This document shows, in pieces, positions 4,559-7,202 of a DNA stretch of 7,202 bases. The translations under genes and the position numbers were made by a program. The notes beneath the pieces were generated by a model that was not told where the DNA came from, searched no databases, and was given only the letters and a program-made list of their open reading frames with translations. The stretch is from Candidatus Woesearchaeota archaeon (GTDB taxonomy: Archaea; Nanobdellota; Nanobdellia; Woesearchaeales; UBA11576), in NCBI GenBank assembly GCA_019322385.1, contig JAHWIS010000020.1:1-7202 (forward strand). The letters are read 5' to 3'. Every line of letters starts with the position of its first letter. Position 1 is the stretch's first letter.

Positions 4559-7202
4559 GAAAAAGGATAATGACAATCGCGAGCATGATGATCTTCCTAG
4601 TCCTGACTCTTCCTATCTATTCTTCAGTCGCTCTTGCAGCGTTCATCAATCCTCCTATACAGGTGTATGGCAATGACAAGATCCCTGGCTTCAGGGCAAA
4701 GTTTGACATCACTGTCGTGAATGTTTCTGTCACAGCTCCTGAGGTTGCTCATCTTGCTTCTGGACAGGTCAAGGTTCTTGAGGACCCTACCCAGCCGTTT
4801 GACTGTAATATTGTCGACCCGGTAACCATGACCTTTGAGTGCTTGAATGAGTATCCTGAAGTGCCGCTCCCTGCTGACTTTGGCGTGCTTGACTTTACTT
4901 TGCAGGTGTTTGGCGCCACTGGACTTCCTATATCAACACCAGTGACAGCATCTGTCACTATCGACGGCATGCCTCCGACAATTGGCCCTACTGAATACAT
5001 ACCTCAGCCTGGCGGCATTGTAGCTGCAAGGTATGAAATAACTGATGAAGCATGCTCACTGCCTGTGTGCGCTGGCAAATGCTCTGGCCTGCAGAGCCTG
5101 AAATTCACTGTAGCAGGTCTTGTTGTCGGTGCAAAGACTGGTTTTGACACTGCATGCGCACAGACAGGTGAGGTTAACCTCACAGGGCTTGCTGTGCCAG
5201 GCGAGGTAGCGACAAAGCACATATGTCTTGAAGCGACTGACCGTCTCGGCCAGTCCAGCACAGCGTGCGATGATGTTTTCATCGATGTAAAGCCTCCTGA
5301 GATAATCGAGGCAGGTCTGTTTGATATCAATGATGATCCTATATTGTACACTAATGGACAGCCGATGGGCAATGTCATACTCAAGATAAAGATTTTCGAG
5401 GATTCTGCTCTTGTCGATCCAGACAATCCTGATGATGTGCGTGATATGTTGAGGGTGGACGCTTCACAGCTGAGCGACAGGCCTGATCACCAGCAGTTGT
5501 TCAGCGACCTTGAGCTGAACTGCGACAAGACAGGAGAGAATGAGTATGAGTGCAGCATGTCAGGCCTTTTCCTCATCGTGTCAAGCGCGAGGACAATATC
5601 TGTCAAGGTCAGGGGTATGGATGAATATCTCAATGAGCTTGACGAGACAAGGCCTGTCCAGGTCGCTTTCGACAACACCCCTCCAGTTGTGTCAAGTTTC
5701 TATGGTGATAATCAGGATGACAAGGGCATGTATTGGGTTAAGGCAGAGAACAATTCCATCTATATGGATATCCAGGAGGATGGTTCTGGCTTTGCGAACA
5801 AGAATGTGTTCCTTGACTTCAATGCATGGAGAGCAGGACAGGGCATTATCTATCCTAATGAGTGCGTGCCTGGCTGGACATGCAAGTGGTATACCATAAG
5901 CACAGATAAGGAAAGCAACACTCCTCTTTACCTGACTCCTGGTGCAGGCTCAAGGGATGATGCAGGCAATGCATTGCAGCCTATCACTGGCAGCTTCAGG
6001 GTCGATATCGGAGAGCCTGTTGTGCTTGACGTGAACATAACCGCAATATCTGAGATAGGAAAGACATCTTATGTTGCGTCTGGAGATGCTCTTGAGGTGC
6101 ATGCTTATATCGAGGACTTCACTCCTGTGACTGCTGAAGCCAACTTCACGAACATAATGCCTGATTTGGTCAGTGTCGAGACTGTAGAATGCACTGAGTT
6201 CGAGTCCACGACAGAGGGACTGACTGATCATATAATCGGACTGAGGGAGGATAGGGACAAACGTGTCTGGGACTGCCGCTGGGATATAGGTCCTATCGTA
6301 GAGGTGTCTGCTGAAGATGCTGAAGCTATCGAGACCTCCATCGGTTTCATTTTCACTGACATAGTTGGTAATTCTGCTGAGCATGAAGAGGACATCAAGA
6401 TCTTTGGCAAGGAGAACGTCACTGGCGATTACTGGAAGACTGTGTGGGTTGGCCAGAGCCCTTCAGAAGGTATTGACCGTTTCACCTGGACTATCAGCCA
6501 GCCTGTTTCTTACCAGCATGTCAAGATAGTCAATATAGGGGTGCCTGCCAGGATTGTCGCATTTGATTTTGATCCTACTACATGTGAAGGGGATATCGAT
6601 TATCTGTTCTATGCAGAGACTGGCAAGGCAGGCGTGACTTACATGCATTTCGATACAAACATCGGCGATGGGATAGACGACATGTTTTTGGTTGAGATGA
6701 ATCCTGTGAATGTGCCTCCTCCGACTGACGTTGATGAGGCTGGCAATGAGTATGTGGTTGAGCAGCTCACCTATACCTGCTCTGCATGGATAACATCAAT
6801 CGTGAATGAGCAAAGAGTAAGCCTTCCAGAGCAGGAGAACATCACATTGTATGTCAATGTGTATGGCAATCCTCTTGGACAGAACATCGGCAATGTCAAG
6901 GATGAGATTGACAAGGTGCAGGACATCATCAGCGATGAAGGCTGGGCCGCGATAAAATATCCTAAGATGATCTTTGATTATGCCCAGATAGGGTGCACAA
7001 TACTCGGCATGCTCATCCAGCTGAGGGGTATCTGGAATTTCATCACATTTGATTTCGCTGGTGCGTGCAAGGCATATTATCCTCTCTGCTCTGGTTCATC
7101 AGCAGCAAATACAGGGCAGGGAGTGTATGATACGGTGACGACTGGCTGGCTCGAGGACCTTCAGATGTTCTGCGGTCTTGTGATAAGCTGCAGGGCTACG
7201 CA
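4555..7202 (+). CDS. Giant secreted multi-domain Ig-like surface protein, 3' end outside window
   Basis: The reading frame from ATG 4555 stays open for 882 codons to the window edge. It begins with a clear Sec signal peptide: MRKR, a hydrophobic core (about residues 5-22), then the cleavage motif ALA at 26-28 before AFINPP. The mature part is beta-rich and parses into units that each open with a Pro-Pro or related motif: NPPI (P33-P34), IDGMPPTI (P140-P141), IDVKPPEI (P247-P248), FDNTPPVV (P376-P377) and the degenerate IGEPVV (P488). A further beta region runs from about 620 to 770. This is the style of bacterial/archaeal Ig-like or cadherin-like sandwiches. Cysteines come as one local pair per unit (84/96; 323/333; 437/443; 546/574; 677/742), with six in unit two (167-238). 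Seven N-glycosylation sequons are present, roughly what chance would give. From about 785 it becomes helical and hydrophobic with five cysteines so far. The start overlaps the previous stop as ATGA, so it is probably translationally coupled. It is likely a surface or adhesion protein; no specific ligand can be inferred. Confidence 0.9.
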   Translation, partial: MRKRIMTIASMMIFLVLTLPIYSSVALAAFINPPIQVYGNDKIPGFRAKFDITVVNVSVTAPEVAHLASGQVKVLEDPTQPFDCNIVDPVTMTFECLNEYPEVPLPADFGVLDFTLQVFGATGLPISTPVTASVTIDGMPPTIGPTEYIPQPGGIVAARYEITDEACSLPVCAGKCSGLQSLKFTVAGLVVGAKTGFDTACAQTGEVNLTGLAVPGEVATKHICLEATDRLGQSSTACDDVFIDVKPPEIIEAGLFDINDDPILYTNGQPMGNVILKIKIFEDSALVDPDNPDDVRDMLRVDASQLSDRPDHQQLFSDLELNCDKTGENEYECSMSGLFLIVSSARTISVKVRGMDEYLNELDETRPVQVAFDNTPPVVSSFYGDNQDDKGMYWVKAENNSIYMDIQEDGSGFANKNVFLDFNAWRAGQGIIYPNECVPGWTCKWYTISTDKESNTPLYLTPGAGSRDDAGNALQPITGSFRVDIGEPVVLDVNITAISEIGKTSYVASGDALEVHAYIEDFTPVTAEANFTNIMPDLVSVETVECTEFESTTEGLTDHIIGLREDRDKRVWDCRWDIGPIVEVSAEDAEAIETSIGFIFTDIVGNSAEHEEDIKIFGKENVTGDYWKTVWVGQSPSEGIDRFTWTISQPVSYQHVKIVNIGVPARIVAFDFDPTTCEGDIDYLFYAETGKAGVTYMHFDTNIGDGIDDMFLVEMNPVNVPPPTDVDEAGNEYVVEQLTYTCSAWITSIVNEQRVSLPEQENITLYVNVYGNPLGQNIGNVKDEIDKVQDIISDEGWAAIKYPKMIFDYAQIGCTILGMLIQLRGIWNFITFDFAGACKAYYPLCSGSSAANTGQGVYDTVTTGWLEDLQMFCGLVISCRAT

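Noticed and set aside
5004..5426. 140-codon minus-strand open frame inside the giant secreted protein gene
   Set aside because: It lies wholly opposite an uninterrupted coding frame that has a signal peptide and domain structure. It shows no recognisable domain and is a shadow of that gene.
5540..5899. 119-codon plus-strand open frame in another frame
   Set aside because: It overlaps the giant gene out of frame and encodes a low-complexity Ser/Arg-rich product typical of a frame-shifted reading of real coding sequence.
5950..6384. 144-codon minus-strand open frame
   Set aside because: Opposite the same large gene, with no recognisable domain or start signal. Its composition is explained by the codon use of the plus-strand gene.
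4555..7202. Enrichment of N-glycosylation sequons as evidence of heavy glycosylation
   Set aside because: Seven sequons in 882 residues is only slightly above rough chance expectation, so no conclusion is drawn.

Overview
The window looks like a chromosomal segment from an archaeon, most likely a DPANN-type lineage (Woesearchaeota/Pacearchaeota-like). Three things point that way: an archaeal-style methionyl-tRNA synthetase with a fused C-terminal tRNA-binding OB domain, TTTATAAA-type TATA boxes upstream of the second transcription unit, and a large single-pass protein whose N-terminus (RKAQITVF followed by a hydrophobic stretch) is typical of class III-like signal segments in these lineages. 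The lineage is inferred from style only; no rRNA or other phylogenetic marker is present. All genes are on the + strand.

Layout: 1-1170 is the 3' part of metG, whose catalytic half lies upstream of the window. 1171-1374 is the only real intergenic gap. It holds two identical palindromic TATA-like boxes exactly 21 bp apart, then a 70-nt segment (1280-1349) that can fold into one long interrupted hairpin. This gap appears to start a new transcription unit.

1375-7202 is a tightly packed three-gene unit of envelope proteins. The first is a five-helix membrane protein with an extremely basic cytoplasmic tail. One nucleotide later comes a 736-residue single-pass exported protein with a class III-like signal segment. 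Overlapping that by ATGA is a very large secreted protein with a Sec signal peptide and serial Ig-like beta-sandwich units, still open after 882 codons at the window edge.

The three genes are unrelated in sequence but share one property: essentially all of their cysteines lie in segments predicted to be outside the membrane, in even numbers or local pairs. The compact arrangement suggests a cell-surface assembly: a membrane base, an anchored ectodomain and a long disulfide-braced extracellular partner. I do not recognise a named system for this trio, and its function is unknown. It is the main candidate for something undescribed here.
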